A DNA stretch of 64,000 nucleotides from Trachythela sp. YZ-2020 (GCA_016169945.1 JADLSH010000393.1:6837501-6901500); one strand, 5' to 3'; shown: positions 1-12,404, counted from the first letter of the stretch. The notes: generated by a model from the sequence alone, not told the origin. A program made the numbers and translations.

Positions 1-244
1 CATGCCAATCACCCAGCTGCATAATAATGCCTTCAAGGCGATCTTCTGGTGTGTATCCATTCATCACAGATTGGATGACATTTATTGCTCGTTCCACAGT
101 AAGCTGATCCCCAGCAAAGAGTTGAGGGTCGAATTTGGTCTCGTTGCCGATTGACTGTTTTGGCAAGTATGATTGCAATTGCTTTAGAATTTCCATCATT
201 TCTTCATTTGTATTTTCATTCTTGAAAATAATTCCCAAAGGAGC
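1..244 (-). pseudogene. DUF6589-like protein, internal exon (runs off window)
   Basis: Minus-strand exon, cut by the left edge. It opens after a clear acceptor (TTTTATAG, AG at 246-245) and stays open to base 1. It encodes a segment with the motif AGDQLTVERA, which I associate with the DUF6589 family, a large uncharacterised family with many copies in cnidarian and fungal genomes. It is the most downstream visible part of the gene whose earlier exons lie at 850-1372, 1628-1818 and 2232-2675. None of the possible donors of the preceding exon joins it in a suitable phase, so a small exon may lie between or the junction has decayed. Function is unknown; a transposon-related origin is suspected from copy number in the family. 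Family call rests on recalled motifs, not a search. Confidence 0.6.
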
Positions 245-849
245 CTATAAAATAAAGATATACAATTAACTCATGATCACAAAATTATATTAGTCTTGTG
301 GTAATGATCATAGTTACATGTTACAGTGCCAACTTCCATCTTAGCCTGGCTGTGTCTATTTTTAGTTCATGTACCACAAATTTTATATTAGCTCCCCCCC
401 CCCCCTATTAAGCGACCTATATAATGTACCCCTTGACGATATAGGGGGCTTGATATTTTATTGCATTAAACGACTTTATGCATGGGTCGTTATAGTGGCT
501 AAATTACCAAATACTTTAATTCCTAATTCCAGGTTGGCCCTGGGTGTACCCCCCAGACAAGCTGTTCATATGTCACGGTATTGTACTCTATAACATACAA
601 TTTGGTCATGTTTGAGTGGAAATGGAGTAGTAAAATCATGCAATAACAAGTTAATACAAGCATGAATTATTGTGATTTATTATATAAAGTATAGGGCTTT
701 ATAGAGATTTCGAGCACTGATAAAGTGATAATCTCACATCTGAGATTATTTATGATAATCTCACATGTGAAAATTATCGCTTTTCTGTAAAAATTATCGC
801 TTTTCAAAGACTGTTCTTTATATAATAAACAGAAAAATACATAGTAATT

Positions 850-1372
850 ACAAACCACTTAACCAGACCTTGACAGATTTTTTTGCCATTTCTTTGCTAT
901 AACGATGTTGAATATGCAACACACACACTTGTTTAAGAAATTCAAAATGTTCGAAGTATTCTACTAGGAAACGTGAAACCAATATCACGAAGTCAAATCT
1001 TTGCTTCTTCTCATCTTCTGCACTCACAAGTAGATCAATATTCTCCAAGCTATCAATACTCTTGTTGCAGTGGGTTGGCAAATGACTTCCCGAAATTCTG
1101 TTCTCTGCATAAAGATGATTAACCCAATGGCAATCCATATTTTGGGATGTCTTTGTCATTTGTCTACGTTCAATCCTGACGTCAACATTATCAAAAGGGA
1201 TAATATAACCTGGATGGACCGAAGAACCGTTTTCTCCTTGGAACGTGTCCTCCAAATTTCGTTTGGCAGTTTTCAACAGCTCGTCGTGGTTTTCTCCCAA
1301 GATGTCCATTTTTCGTAAGACTGTTTGATTGCAGCATGTGATTCTTAGCTTCGCACAAGTGTTAATCACCGT
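850..1372 (-). pseudogene. DUF6589-like protein, central exon
   Basis: Open minus-strand exon of about 173 codons. It starts after the acceptor TTTGTAG (AG at 1374-1373) and joins in phase 0 with the exon ending at 1628, which has a canonical donor. It encodes IPFDNVDVRIERRQM and then DCHWVNHLYAENRISG, matching the pattern 'DNVD...R...H.v..fa..ri' that I recall from DUF6589-type cnidarian proteins. The exon itself shows no stop. The gene upstream is broken, so I treat the locus as a pseudogene. The 3' boundary is uncertain: reading ends at a TAA near 850 and several weak GT donors lie just before it. Confidence 0.55.
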
Positions 1373-1627
1373 CTACAAATCACATATAATAGCCGTATAA
1401 ATTGTAATGAAACATATAGTTGTGTGAACATGTTTGATAGTTGAAGGGGTTTCATTGATCTATCTATATTTTCAAGACTGCTGCAAAACAGAACTCGCAT
1501 ATACAAAAATATACATATTGTATGGTCATTGGATTGTATAAAATCATACAAACAAATGTATTGTAAAAAAGCAGGCAAATAGAATAATTGTGTATAAAAT
1601 CAAGTATGTTTTTTCCAGGTGACTCAC

Positions 1628-2230
1628 CTCTAACGATTTGGTTTTTATAGTTAGTCCTATTATGGAAGCTAGTGCATTCATATGCTTATTTCGCTGCTTT
1701 AGTAGAACTGATCCAGCTACAGCCATTGCAGGAGACCACTCTAAATCTTTGGCAGTGCCTCTGGATTTCGAACAACACGCACGCAAAAACGAATGAAACA
1801 TTGAGCGCGTTCCGCCCATTCATCGCAAACTTTTTCCAGGCTAAACTCCAATAATTTCTCTTTCGTTGTTCCGCGTAATATTGACGGGTTTTACAGAACA
1901 CAAATCGTCAATTTCGTCTTGATAAGTTTTAACAAACGATCTACGACCTTCTCTCGTAATTGTTTCGATTTGACAACGACATTAGCAATCCCTGTAGGAT
2001 TTTGGTGCAAAATGGCTTTACAATTTTGGCAAAGTCTCCTACATTGTTTTTATTTTTCACCTTTGAAGGATACTTTACAGAGATAGTAACCCTGCTCTCA
2101 TCAGTTTTTTGTTCACTGGCGCTTTCTTAGGCGTGGACATAAATATCGGGCACAAATCAATATTGCTCGTTAAGGCTTGTGACGCTTGTCCTGGCTGAAC
2201 GGTGGCGTGGGAATAAAAGGCTGTGTGACA
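1628..2230 (-). pseudogene. DUF6589-like protein, upstream exon(s) with frameshifts
   Basis: The 1628 end is a strong donor (GAG then GTGAGT). The last ~190 bases encode a clean segment ending AVAGSVLLKQRNKHMNAL, typical of the same cnidarian family. Further upstream the reading moves between frames: one frame gives SILRGTTKEKLLEFSLEKV near 1815-1880, another CSVKP just before it, and a third a VTISVKYPSKV segment near 2060-2110. A TAA interrupts near 1890. At least two or three frameshifts are therefore needed between 1800 and 2110. This shows that the copy is decayed. Without a reference protein I cannot place every lesion exactly. Confidence 0.5.
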
Positions 2231-2231
2231 A

Positions 2232-2675
2232 TCAAAGTAACGTCTTTCTGTTCAATGCCACTTGCACTGTCCGAGTCCAGTAAGGGTCATCTTGTTCATC
2301 AAATTTTAGAGACTTTCTTGTTATCTCTGTGACTTCGAAACTAGTGTCATGCAATCTTCGCTTTGGCTCGTTATTCTGTGTCAGTTCCCTTCCATTAAAT
2401 AAATTTCGAAAGTACTTATTCAACTCACTTACGGACTTGTTAGCTTCGTCCAGACGCTTTAATTTATTTACACAGTTACGACACAAGAATGAAGTCGGCC
2501 CACATTTGTCACTGTAAATGTCTAAGTCGATTTTCGCAGTTTCGCGAAGGATACCCACGAAATCGTGAGTTTTGCTTTTACCAAACAGTCTCGTACGTTT
2601 ATTTTTATCTATTTCTTCACCCTTGCATGTGAAGCAACTATTTACAATACTTTTTTCCTTTGTTTCAGTGTTCAT
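2232..2675 (-). pseudogene. Zinc-binding N-terminal exon of the DUF6589-like gene
   Basis: An open stretch of 147 codons starting with ATG at 2675. It has a pair of CxxC motifs: CFTCKG near residue 15 and CRNCVNKL near residue 64, separated by about 50 residues, followed by a charged helix. This resembles ZAD-like treble-clef zinc domains that cap some transposon-derived and regulatory proteins. Strand and position fit the first coding exon of the DUF6589-like gene downstream, but no splice pair was proven between them. No TATA box stands out upstream; 2680-2860 is AT-rich. Confidence 0.5.
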
Positions 2676-2867
2676 ATTATATGTACATCACGCAGTTGTA
2701 ATTTGTAATACAAAAATAGTGTAAATTGCTACAATAGGAAATTGACAGCTTGCTGGGTTTTCCCGTATGACATTTGACATGTTGTGGGCGGGATAATTAC
2801 ATTGTTTACATAAAATTCTATTGGCTGTTCTAAACAATGGGAAGTCAAATGCATAGCGAATGTGAGC

Positions 2868-3046
2868 AGACGTTAGGTGAGGCCTCGGGCCACTAACGAC
2901 GTCTGCGCAGGAGGCTAACTGGAATGGGTGTCCTCTAAACTGTTAAAGTACAAAAATAGAGAAATAAAATAGAAAAAATACTAATTTTGAAAACAATTTT
3001 CTTTTGCTCCTTAATTTTTTATTTGAGACACCCATTCCAGTTGGAC
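2868..3046. repeat. Two small inverted repeats
   Basis: CAGACGTTAG at 2868 pairs with CTAACGACGTCTG ending near 2906, with a 3-base bulge, enclosing a GC-rich loop. A second pair is AACTGGAATGGGTGTC near 2919 against GACACCCATTCCAGTT near 3026, about 90 bases apart. They could be ends of short MITEs or structured DNA upstream of the zinc-finger exon. Between 3050 and 3455 I see no gene. Confidence 0.5.
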
Positions 3047-3455
3047 TCAATAACTTCAATATAACGCTTACTAATTCAGACAATCTCAATCTGTGACATT
3101 GCTTCCAGACCCATCTCCCGAAGACAGAATCGTGTCAACAATATATAGAATGTATCAAAATTTATATTCCTACCAATTACAGAGCAGATATAAACATAAA
3201 TTATGAAATAAGGATAATCTCTGGTAGTCTAATAAGTTATAAGTTGTCTGCAGCAATTTCAAATGCACTTGCGGGAGGTCAAAATCTCTCCTTGAGGCAC
3301 TTGAGGGGGTCAAACTCTCTCCCTACCGTCAATGATATTACCTAGATTTTTGAAAAACATATAACGAAAAAAGAACATCTAGGATTCTTATAATTATTTT
3401 GTAGCGCTTTTGTCCAGCTTAACCTTGAATTTTGACAACAATCGCCTGCATAAAA

Positions 3456-5850
3456 GGTGTTGCACCATCATGTGACTAAATTTTAAAATCTTTAACGTGC
3501 AACCTATAAAGCTGGCTGTTAAACATGCTTTATCTATAACCAAGTATAACTATAGCGCCTTTGTTGTCCATGAATGAATCACGCAAGGTATTAGGACAAT
3601 GAGCTATAAAGTGCTTGGTAGCCTACAGCTATACGCTGGCTTTGGTAAGCAAATAATGTAAGCTTTGTACATGCCTTTAGGGCGACATGGTCTGCATGTA
3701 CACGAAATATTTTTACAATAAAGATGAACCTTATTGTCCAGAGTCTATGGTCAGTTCGTCCATTAACAGTAATTTTTGTGGTAAAAATTATCATTTAAAC
3801 ATGTTTTGTATGTCATTATAACAAGTATTCATAACAAATTTCAAGTTATTCCTTCGCAAGTTAAAAAGGTTTGAAGAATTCGTATTGCTGATGTCAGCAT
3901 TCTTTTCAAATGTCGTTAAAAGCTACGTTTTCCCCAAACCTAACGCGAAAAACTTAGGTAGCTTTTAAAAGCAATCTATAGTATGATAGTAAATAGATAG
4001 ATAGATAAACTTTGTTTAAATACGCTGACCCCGTCAACTGAAGCTGATTTCCACGAGGGGCGTGCGGAAAGTGTACAGAAAATAATTTTAAAACTATTTA
4101 CAAAATTATATAAGATATATAGTATTATATGAACTAACAAACTAAGGTAATAATCTATATACAGGTAATATTGACATCTATGTTTTCAGTTAGCTATCAA
4201 TCAATGTGAGTAGCGATTTTCTTTCAAAAGGAAGAAAAGGATTTGCTCTCTTATTTCTTTAGGAATAGAATTCCAAAGGTGTGCTCCGTCATACACAAAA
4301 CTTTTTTTCATATTATTAGTACGTGGTTGTGGTAAACAAAGACTACTTGAAATGTTCCAAAGTTTGTAGTTTGTCACCTCACCCTTATATGTGAAGAGAT
4401 TACTGAGTGATTTGGGTCCCATTTTATTCAATAATTTGTACATGATTTTTGCTTTACTTTTCTTCCTTTCTGTTTTAAGTGGCTTCCAACCCAATGCTTG
4501 CAATGCAACAGAATGATCTATGTCATTGCTCATATTCAAAATAATCCGAGCAGCTCTGTTTTGTAGTTTTTGGAGTCTTTTTGATTGCGTTTCTCCAAAC
4601 ACATCCCATACTTCACAGCAGTAATCAAAATATGGGCGAACAATAGCATTATATACAGAAAGAAGTGTTTGCTTATCAGCAAATTCTTTTAAACGCCTAA
4701 GAGCCGATATTCTGGATGTTATTTTCTTGCAAATATTCTCAGTGTTAGTTTTCCAAGATAAATGCTGGTCAATTGTCACTCCAAGAGTTTTGGATTCATA
4801 AACTTGTTTAATTGACTCGTTTTCAATTTTCACATTTAGTTGCAAATTTGAAATATTTTTTATCATTGGTTTTGAACCAATTAACATAAACTCAGTCTTA
4901 GCAACATTTAGACTAAGTTTATTAGCAATTAGCCATTTCCTAAGTTTTTCCAAATCAGAATTCACTGCAGTTTCAAGATCAGTAATAGAGTCTCCAGAAA
5001 CTGTCAGGTTCGTATCGTCAGCAAACAACCGAGGTTTTGTTTTATCCAGGCATTGAGGCAAATCGTTAATATATAACAGAACAGATATAACAGGTTTCGT
5101 TGGCCATTTTTATAGAGAGGTATTACTCTAGCCGTTTTCCATTCGTGAGGGAAAAGGGATAGGGTAATAGCTTGATTGAAAATGTATGTGAGTGAATCTG
5201 AAATAGCAGGTGCAGCTATTTTAATAATTTTACTGGAGATCTTATCAACGCCAGTGGCTTTGTTGCTAGAAAGACCATGCAAAAGATGGTAGACATTGCT
5301 GACAGTGACTGGCTGGAATGCACTGAATTCTGATTTAGCCTTTTCAATATATGTTTGAAAGTTCAAATTTGGAGTATCAATTTTGCTAGCTAGATCAGGG
5401 CCAATATTTGAAAAATAATCATTAAAGCCCTCCGCAATATCTTTGGTATTTGTCAAACTATTTTCACCTAATTTTAACTCATTTACTACTGTTGGTTTCC
5501 TTTGCCTACCTAGTATATCGTTTATAGTTTTCCAAGCCTCTTTAGGATTGCATTTTTGATCAGAAATTTTAGTGGAGTAATAATTTTTTTTAGCATTTCT
5601 TAGCTGAATATTAACTTTGTTTCTCATTGTTTTGTAATTTAACCAGTCTATCTCTAGGTTTGTAATAATGGCCTTTCTTTATATAGAAATTTGTTATAAA
5701 ACACAATTTCTTGAGGATTTGTGTTTTGGCCGCCATGTTGAATGGCAGGTGGATGCCACCACCATGGCCGCCAAAAAACAGGTTTAACAGCCAGCTTGAT
5801 AGGTTGCACGTTAAGGATTTTAGAATTTAGTCACGTGATGGTGCAACACC
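3456..5850. mobile_element. Element bounded by 69-bp terminal inverted repeats, carrying a LINE
   Basis: Bases 3456-3524 and 5782-5850 are inverted copies of each other over 69 bp with 4 mismatches, both beginning outermost with GGTGTTGCACC, which is itself nearly palindromic. No transposase is present between them; the interior is mainly a minus-strand LINE fragment. The simplest reading is a non-autonomous DNA element into which a LINE inserted. No convincing target-site duplication was found at the outer edges, so exact ends are unsure. Confidence 0.65.
3985..5690 (-). pseudogene. APE-type LINE ORF2 fragment with RT core deleted
   Basis: Minus-strand reverse-transcriptase remnant. The upstream part (about 5690-5090) reads from the linker through SSNKATGVDKISSKI and ends at ARVIPLYKNGQ. 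The downstream part (5061-4201) begins at LLYINDLPQ, continues through FADDTNLT (the RT catalytic FADD box) and reads through the thumb to the 3' end. The roughly 130 residues that normally lie between these points (fingers and first palm motif) are absent, and the two parts are in different frames, so a single internal deletion explains the structure. The 3' end at about 3985-4012 carries a short (TCTA)n tail as seen from the minus strand, common for CR1/L2-like elements. It is 5'-truncated, with no endonuclease domain. Confidence 0.85.
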
Positions 5851-5854
5851 TCTA

Positions 5855-7920
5855 GTAAAGAAAGTATCAATGTTGGATGAAACTTCTAGAAACGTTCTAG
5901 AAACTTGACACTGTAGTTAAGCCAGCATTTAAACACCTTCACACCAATTAAAACCAATTGGTGGAAACTTAACACCAATCACGGAGGCAAAAACAATTAT
6001 AAAACGACAAGCCCCTAAATCTCTGCTTATCACGAAACAATGATGCCAAACGCCCCCCCCCCCCTCGGTCATGCGACGTGCTGACCACTGATGGTGCTGA
6101 CATATTGAAGCATGGTTAACTAGATGTTAAACTTGGTAAAGTCGTAGGGAAATTCGCAATTCGCAAAATGATTATTCTCTTTTGCCAAATACTATGCAGT
6201 GCTGCATTTGCAATTTCCTAGTAGGATCTGTATTATATTTGTAGTATCTGGCATAAAATGCGATTTAGCACAGGGATACCACTCAAGATACCACTGATAC
6301 CACTTGATGTCAGCTCAAGATACCACTTGTGTGGATCTTACCACCTGTATCCAAGTAACAGTAGTCGCCCCAGGCCACCTCTCGGTCATCTGGGCTAACA
6401 ACTCACCATCCAAACAGTAACTGTATAGTCTCCCAATATGAACAGAAGTATTCAGACAACCAGACTCGGATCTTTTTTAGTTTAATTATTTGCCCATATT
6501 AACATTGTATACATAATAAAAAATGAAATTAGAAAGTTTTGGGCTAGACATGTATAGAAACTTTCGGCCAATCACGCAATAGAACTAACAAAAACCATGT
6601 ATCAAGCAGCGCTTTTAGTGAATGCGTTTGAGCTATAGGGACATTCGAAAAGCTTCGCCGTTTGATCAACGTTTTATTGCAAAGTCAATTTTGAAAAAAG
6701 GATCAGTTACACTCTCTCTGTCTCTCTATATATATAGGTTTGTGCTTTTTGTTAGTAAAGTACAATTAATGTTGTTCTACAGAAATGGTAAACCATAACA
6801 CAATTTCCTTTTTAGCCGTTTTCTCTTTGTTCTGCAGTTGATTCATGTGACCAGGCACGAAGGTGAAGCTAGCACCTCTGTGAAAAGTAAGTTTCCAGCT
6901 AATTTTTAGTATTTTAAATGCGCAATTTAATATAGCACAAAAGCTAAAACTCGCATCAGCAGTTGGAAAAAGACACGGTTTAATATTACATTCGCATATG
7001 TGAGAATTTCTGACCTTTTCGCAACGATTTTCGATGACGAAGCAAATTTAATTTGCACATTTTGTGCGAAAAACATAGTAATATAATTATATGTCGTGCT
7101 TTTCGAGCAGTTACTGGTTTGCCCAGTACCATAAAACTGGCAAAATTCTGAATATGCCTTGTGCTGTCTTGCCCATTACTACAAATATCTTTCCTCATTA
7201 ATATAAAGATAGTCCAGGGTTTCCTTACATTTTCATGTTCAGGATTGAATATCATATTCTAAAGCTGCTGGAATAGTGGTATTTAAAAATGGCAGACCAA
7301 AAAGGCCAGTCCATGGAAAAGTAAGCTCTCAATATGTACATTTTCCTTCGTATATAGGTTCATATAGGAGAAAAAATGAGAAATGTGCTGGTGGTAAACA
7401 GGTTTATAAAATGGTATCTATACAACCTATACGTCATATTTTCCCCCGCTTTTCTTCCAAAATTTGTTTCTGCTAAAACTAGAAATCGTTCAGGCAACAA
7501 CGTCTCGTTCTGGGGCGTACGTGTATCACAAAAAACGTCTTTTCACTTAATGAAATGATCTTAAAAATGGTATTTCTCATATACATTCAATTTTTAACAC
7601 AATTTCAAGCAAATGGATTTAGTTTGCAAATGTCTTTGAAAAAAGACAGACACGAGCGGTTTTTTTTTCATTTTGGACTTCGACCTTCGACATGATGGGA
7701 TCTTCGACGAATGACCTTGACTAATACTTTCCAAGGTCAAGGTTACATGATACAGCAAAGCATGCTGGGAAAAATGGTTATTCTTCCATTTCGCACCAAA
7801 TGGTGGACAGAAAATGTGTGTTTTACACAAAGCTATATTTTTAATTTTTTATGCTTTATCTTTCACTCCAAAGACTGGTTTAAAAGTTCTATTTTTAACA
7901 GAGGTTATATAGACTCTTAA
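5855..7920. other. No gene seen; low-complexity tracts and one possible small exon
   Basis: About 2 kb without a supported gene. A C-tract lies at 6052-6064 and a TC/TA microsatellite at 6710-6738. Bases 6838-6886 on the plus strand look like a 49-bp exon (acceptor TTCTGCAG, donor GTAAGT, open reading LIHVTRHEGEASTSVK) but nothing around it supports a gene. Confidence 0.4.
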
Positions 7921-7925
7921 ACGTA

Positions 7926-10061
7926 ATTTTATGTATTTCTGACTGCTTGATTCCTACGTACAAGGCAGTTAAAAACCACAATTTTTAGCCGAATTTTTCT
8001 CAAGAGGCATGGCTTCACTTTGATATGGTTTTTTCATGAAAACAAACCCAGTTTACTAGCAACTTTCTTGTTATTTCCAAACAGTATCGACTTGTAGCTT
8101 GGCTACATTAGCTTTATTTTTGGTTGTGGCCACATGTGTTTATAGAAGAGTTGTAAAAATTAGTGTTTTGGTTGCTGTGTGTATACAAAAGGTTGTGTTT
8201 TTAAGAAGCCCTTCCATTAAAATAACCGACAAATCTACCCACTACTCCAGACATTGAAATCACAAGAGGGTTTTGGTCCAATGATTGCTGAAAGTTGACA
8301 AAGTTTTTAATAAACTGCCCCCCAGAGGTCTGAACTATCAATTTATTCTCTACAACACAACTAAAACCAATATGTAAATAACTGTTGAATATGCATTCAT
8401 GCAGATATGCTTACTTCAATGTAAATGCTGTGGAAGTTGAACACCTTGGGGAAAATTGAAAAGATTATGTGCATGTTGCTGCTGGTCACAGTTGGTACAT
8501 TCATGTGCAGATAAAGAGGTTGGGGTGGTTGCAATAGCTGTAAAAGTTGTTTCTGACCATTAACCAAAAGCATCATCCTTTAGCCAACCCAAATTCAAGT
8601 AGAAGCAGAACAGGGGGGCTAGGGGATAGCCCGCATCCATGAAAATGACTGCAGTTAGTGCAGTGCTATCTGGGGCTACATGCCTGATACTCATTGGTAT
8701 TCAAGTTCATGTCTCTGTTAATTGAATTACATTTTTAATGCATACATTAAGTGCTTTTTATAGTGTGTCCAATAGTAAGAAGATGTTTAAGATTCTGTCT
8801 TTATTATGATTACGGCCAACTCTATTGCCTTTGTGCTTAATATGTGTTGGCTATCCCAGCCAACAGAAAGAAATACTCTAATCCTATTTCCTAGAAAATG
8901 AAATTAGTGTAGATTAGGGGAAATAGGAGGTTTGCCCACTATCCCCCAGTTCTAGATTTATCTATTTGGAAGTAATAAATTCCAAGTTCCCCCTCTTAGG
9001 AAGATATCTTGAACAGGGTCCTAAGGTGCCTCTTTGGAAGTGCCTATCTGAACCAGATCCCCCCCCCCCCCATACAGTTGCCGACCCTTCATGAAACAGC
9101 AAAAGAAGCAGAAACTGACCTGGTGGTCCACAACAGTTTGGTTTGTTCACTGTCCATCCCCCTCCCTCCTTCCTTCCCAATAATAGTAGACCTTTCAAGG
9201 CCTAGCCCTACCAGTTTGACCCACTTGAAAGTTTCATGTGAACCCAGTAATGTGGAGATGTTGCCTTAGTCCAACAGCCACTTAGTCACTAGCATGGTCG
9301 GATTTTGAGGGGAGGTGAGCACATCTCCTGGGATAATTTTGCACCTGCCCTGAGAATTTTTGTGCCACCCCTGGTAATTTATACACCTCCCCTTGTTAAC
9401 AGTTAAATGATGGATCAAAATTTAATATTGAATAATAACAGAACCATTACAACCAACTTGCCAAGTTTTGGTCAAACATAATTTCAATTGGATGAGTCAC
9501 ACAATCATAATGCATCATTACATACATTATGAACAGCCCCTAAACAATTATACGAGCACTACAGTATATCATGGCCTGATGGGACAAAAGGGCTGTTAAT
9601 AAACAACTTTCAGCAATCACTGGACCAAAATCTCTTGTGTGGTCACTACTCACTGTCTGGAGTAGTGGGTAGACAAAGGGCTTGGCATATAATATATCTT
9701 CAGTTATTTTAATGGAAGGGCATATAATATATCTTCAGTTATTTTAATGGAAGGGCTTCTTAGAAATACAACCTTTTGCATACACACAGCAAAGAAAACA
9801 CAACTATTGCAACTATTCTATAAACACATGTGGCCACAACCAAAAATATAGCCAAGCTAAAGTCAACAGCAAAGCAAAAGTATTTTACAGTCAATACTGT
9901 TCGCAAATAAAGAGAGAGTTGCTAGTAAACTGCGTTTGATTTTGCGACAAACCATATCAAAGTGAAGCCATGCCTCTGAAACATTAACAAAAATTCGGCT
10001 AAAAATTGTGATTTTAACTGTCTGTACGTAGGAATCAAGCTGTTAGAAATACATAAAAACA
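7926..10061. mobile_element. Foldback element with ~400-bp imperfect inverted arms
   Basis: The left arm, about 7926-8326, is the inverted counterpart of about 9590-10061. Shared blocks include TGATTCCTACGTACA, ACAATTTTTAGCCGAATTTTT, GTGGCCACATGTGTTTATAG, AAGCCCTTCCATTAAAATAA and CCCACTACTCCAGACA, in matching order on opposite strands. The right arm is longer because of indels and a 35-bp tandem duplication (9686-9720 and 9721-9755). No transposase is encoded in the ~1.26-kb middle, which contains a copy of another dispersed repeat (9294-9520) and a C-tract at 9059-9071. This is a non-autonomous foldback-type or long-TIR DNA element. Edges are approximate. Confidence 0.75.
9294..9520 (+). repeat. 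Dispersed repeat starting GGTCGGATTTTGAGGGGAGG (copy 1)
   Basis: Matches 28964-29160 in the same orientation: both begin with GG(T/C)CGGATTTTGAGGGGAGG, continue through 'cacctcccct', 'AAATGATGGATTAAA'-like and 'ACCAACTTGCCAAGTT', then 'AATTGGATGAG'. It has no coding capacity. It is probably a short non-autonomous element nested in the foldback. Confidence 0.7.
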
Positions 10062-10673
10062 ATAAATCTAGATTCCTTGATTACAGAACTCCATTTGAAG
10101 GGGTTAATTGTTTACAGTGCCCTTACCGATCACTTTATTTACCTCAAAACGTGCGACAAAGCAGTGTTCGAAGCCAGCTTTTTGCCAAATTTGCTTCACT
10201 CATTGTGTCAACTCGAAAACAATTTTCTCACACATTATTGAATGGATTTCACCTAAACTTACATTTAAGAATCCTGATAACCTCTGCAGTCCTTGGAGCG
10301 ACAGATAATGTATAATAATTACAGCTTCGTGTAAAATAATCATTTTCCCCACCATACTTTGCTATAGCTGGAATTGCCTATTTATTGCTATATTATTTGA
10401 CATTGATTGATGATTTATTGAAACTCACTCGCAGTTACAAAACTGAATTATAGAGTTACTAATTTACAGTATTTAGCAATAGAAACGTATTGTTAGGACT
10501 GCTATAAATCTACTTTAATTAATCATCTAAAACTTTAAATCTATGTTTACAATAATATTAGTCTTATTATTATTAAAATCGTATATAAAAACGCACCAAA
10601 ACGGTGAAAAACTTTATATCAACCAAAATTATTAAAATTATTAAAATAGATAATGGATGTAGTGCGTAAAAAT

Positions 10674-10976
10674 CTAAAACTGATTGTTAAATTCAGTCAT
10701 GGCTGGAAAAAAACTATTTTTAAAACGTTCTGTATTACATTTATACAGAGTAAGATCATTTCTGTTTCGAAGGTTTAGACCGTTCTCATCAAGGCGCGAA
10801 TTGGGCAGGAGATGTGACACTTTGGTATTAGTCTTTAATTCCTTAAAAGATTTAATACAAAGTTGTTGGCAATTCTCTGCTAAGGTGTTACATCCGATGA
10901 TTTCTAATGCTTCACTATAATGGAGATGTGGGTAAATTATCCGAAAACATCTTGGATATTTTCGTTTCCAAGACAT
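10674..10976 (-). pseudogene. LINE ORF2 C-terminal tail
   Basis: A 100-codon open stretch whose protein ends with LRNRNDLTLYKCNTERFKNS and FFPAMTEFN. The pattern 'RIIYP.LHYSEAL ... LRNR... RFKNSF.P' is typical of the extreme C-terminus of reverse transcriptases from CR1/L2/RTE-like LINEs, downstream of the catalytic domain. Nothing of the RT domain precedes it, so it is a 5'-truncated relic. The AT-rich stretch 10560-10673 would be its 3' untranslated end. Confidence 0.7.
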
Positions 10977-11739
10977 TAGGCGATGCTCTCTGAGTAAGCC
11001 TCAACCTCATACAAGTCACAGCTAAGTGGAGAAGATCTCACTACTGTATGTACACAACATACTAATTAAAGGGAACTTGAGGGCATTCACTCATCAGAGA
11101 GTTCACAAAGGTCCACGGTCCGCAAAGGCTCATGGGTCGAATTATTTCATTAGCTTGGGAAGTGCTCATTTGCATTTGACCTTTGCTGTGATCAGAGCAA
11201 GAGTGATATAAACAGCTAGAATTACATCGTGCAGTGTGGTTCAATATAAAGTGCATTAGTCTTTAGTTTTTTGTTTACAAGATAACTTGTAAATTTAAAT
11301 GATGGGAATTTTAAAGGCCTTCTTGGCTTTCTTCATCCCATAACGAAATATTTAATCTATCAAAAACTACAACGGAAAATCGCTTGGGATTGATGCGTCT
11401 TGCTATGTTTATAAAGGCGCATATTCATGTACTACAGAACTGGCTGGTAAATTCTAAGTCAATAAAAGAGAACATTGTGCAACATCATCCAACATTTTTT
11501 AGACGAACATGTTGGATTTGTTTGCCTTTAGGCTTTACAAGCAATGAGTAGATCTGGATTGTATACAAATTTGAAATAAATAAATAATAGGCCAAGTAAC
11601 TAAACTCACATCACGCATGCATGGCCATAATACTCATACCATACTTTGACTATAAATATAATTGATATTTACCTTTCGTGGGTAGAATTCATTCTTTGAC
11701 TTTGTTGAATCTAGTATTACCATACATACACAGGAACTT

Positions 11740-12400
11740 GAAAATGACTCCAAGTGAATACTCTAGAGTCCAAATACTCTGAGCTCGTGTTAAATGTGCT
11801 CGATTTTCTGTTTTTAATGTGTTGAACTTGCAGCAGAAAGTGGATAGTGCAAAGCGTTTTTCATGTTCTACGACTGTGAAAAAGTGCAGAGAATAATGTG
11901 TTTCGATCACACTGAAAATGGCGTTTTGTGTTATCCACCCCAAACTCTATTCCCGAATTCTACCTGTATGGGAAACTTTTTGTGTCAACCATTCACATTT
12001 ATTTAACCTTATGGCCGTGTTTCTTACTCATTGTAGTATGGCACATTAGCCTATCTAACTAAAGGCGCTTTTAACATCTGCGATTCCAGGTATTTTCGGC
12101 AACCTTTTTCATTACGGTCAATTCAGAAACAGTGGCTACGATTCCGCCTAAGACGAGTATTTTGCAAATACTGTATTCTGATTGGCGTTATAGTTATATT
12201 TCTAAACGAAACGTCGTTTGTTTGTTTGTAGCTGTAAAGAAGTGTGGCATGGACCTGGAAGGCGCCTCGCGATTCCCAGAGGTCTTCAAGAGGATGGCCA
12301 AATTCATTAAAAATGTGACAAGACAGACGTCCAGAAGAAAAGGGCAAAAGTATTACCCAGGTATGGCCAGTGTGGGACGTGAGCCTGTATACAAGACGTG
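11740..12400 (+). repeat. Segmental duplication, copy A
   Basis: This stretch is closely similar to 15115-16250 on the same strand, covering intron and exon sequence. Relative to copy B it lacks about 190 bp after 11877, which in B hold the exo I exon (15304-15479), and it lacks a 170-bp insertion seen in B at about 15735-15905. At the 190-bp gap the sequence GTGAAA occurs at both breakpoints in B. Confidence 0.85.
12232..12360 (+). pseudogene. Exonuclease-like gene, exon with KYYP motif (copy A)
   Basis: Bounded by an acceptor (TTTGTTTGTAG) and a donor (CAG then GTATGG). Read in phase 2 it encodes a basic, helix-rich segment with SRFPEVFKRMAKFIKNVTRQ and a terminal KGQKYYP. The paralogous exon at 16067-16201 has the same boundaries and phase, and that exon joins in phase to an exo I exon, which ties this segment to the nuclease. 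The preceding exo I exon is deleted here. I do not recognise this segment as a named domain. Confidence 0.6.
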
Positions 12401-12404
12401 GATT

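Noticed and set aside
8962..9269. Small proline-rich protein gene
   Set aside because: Open on both strands around a C-tract, with no motif or splice support, and inside a foldback repeat.
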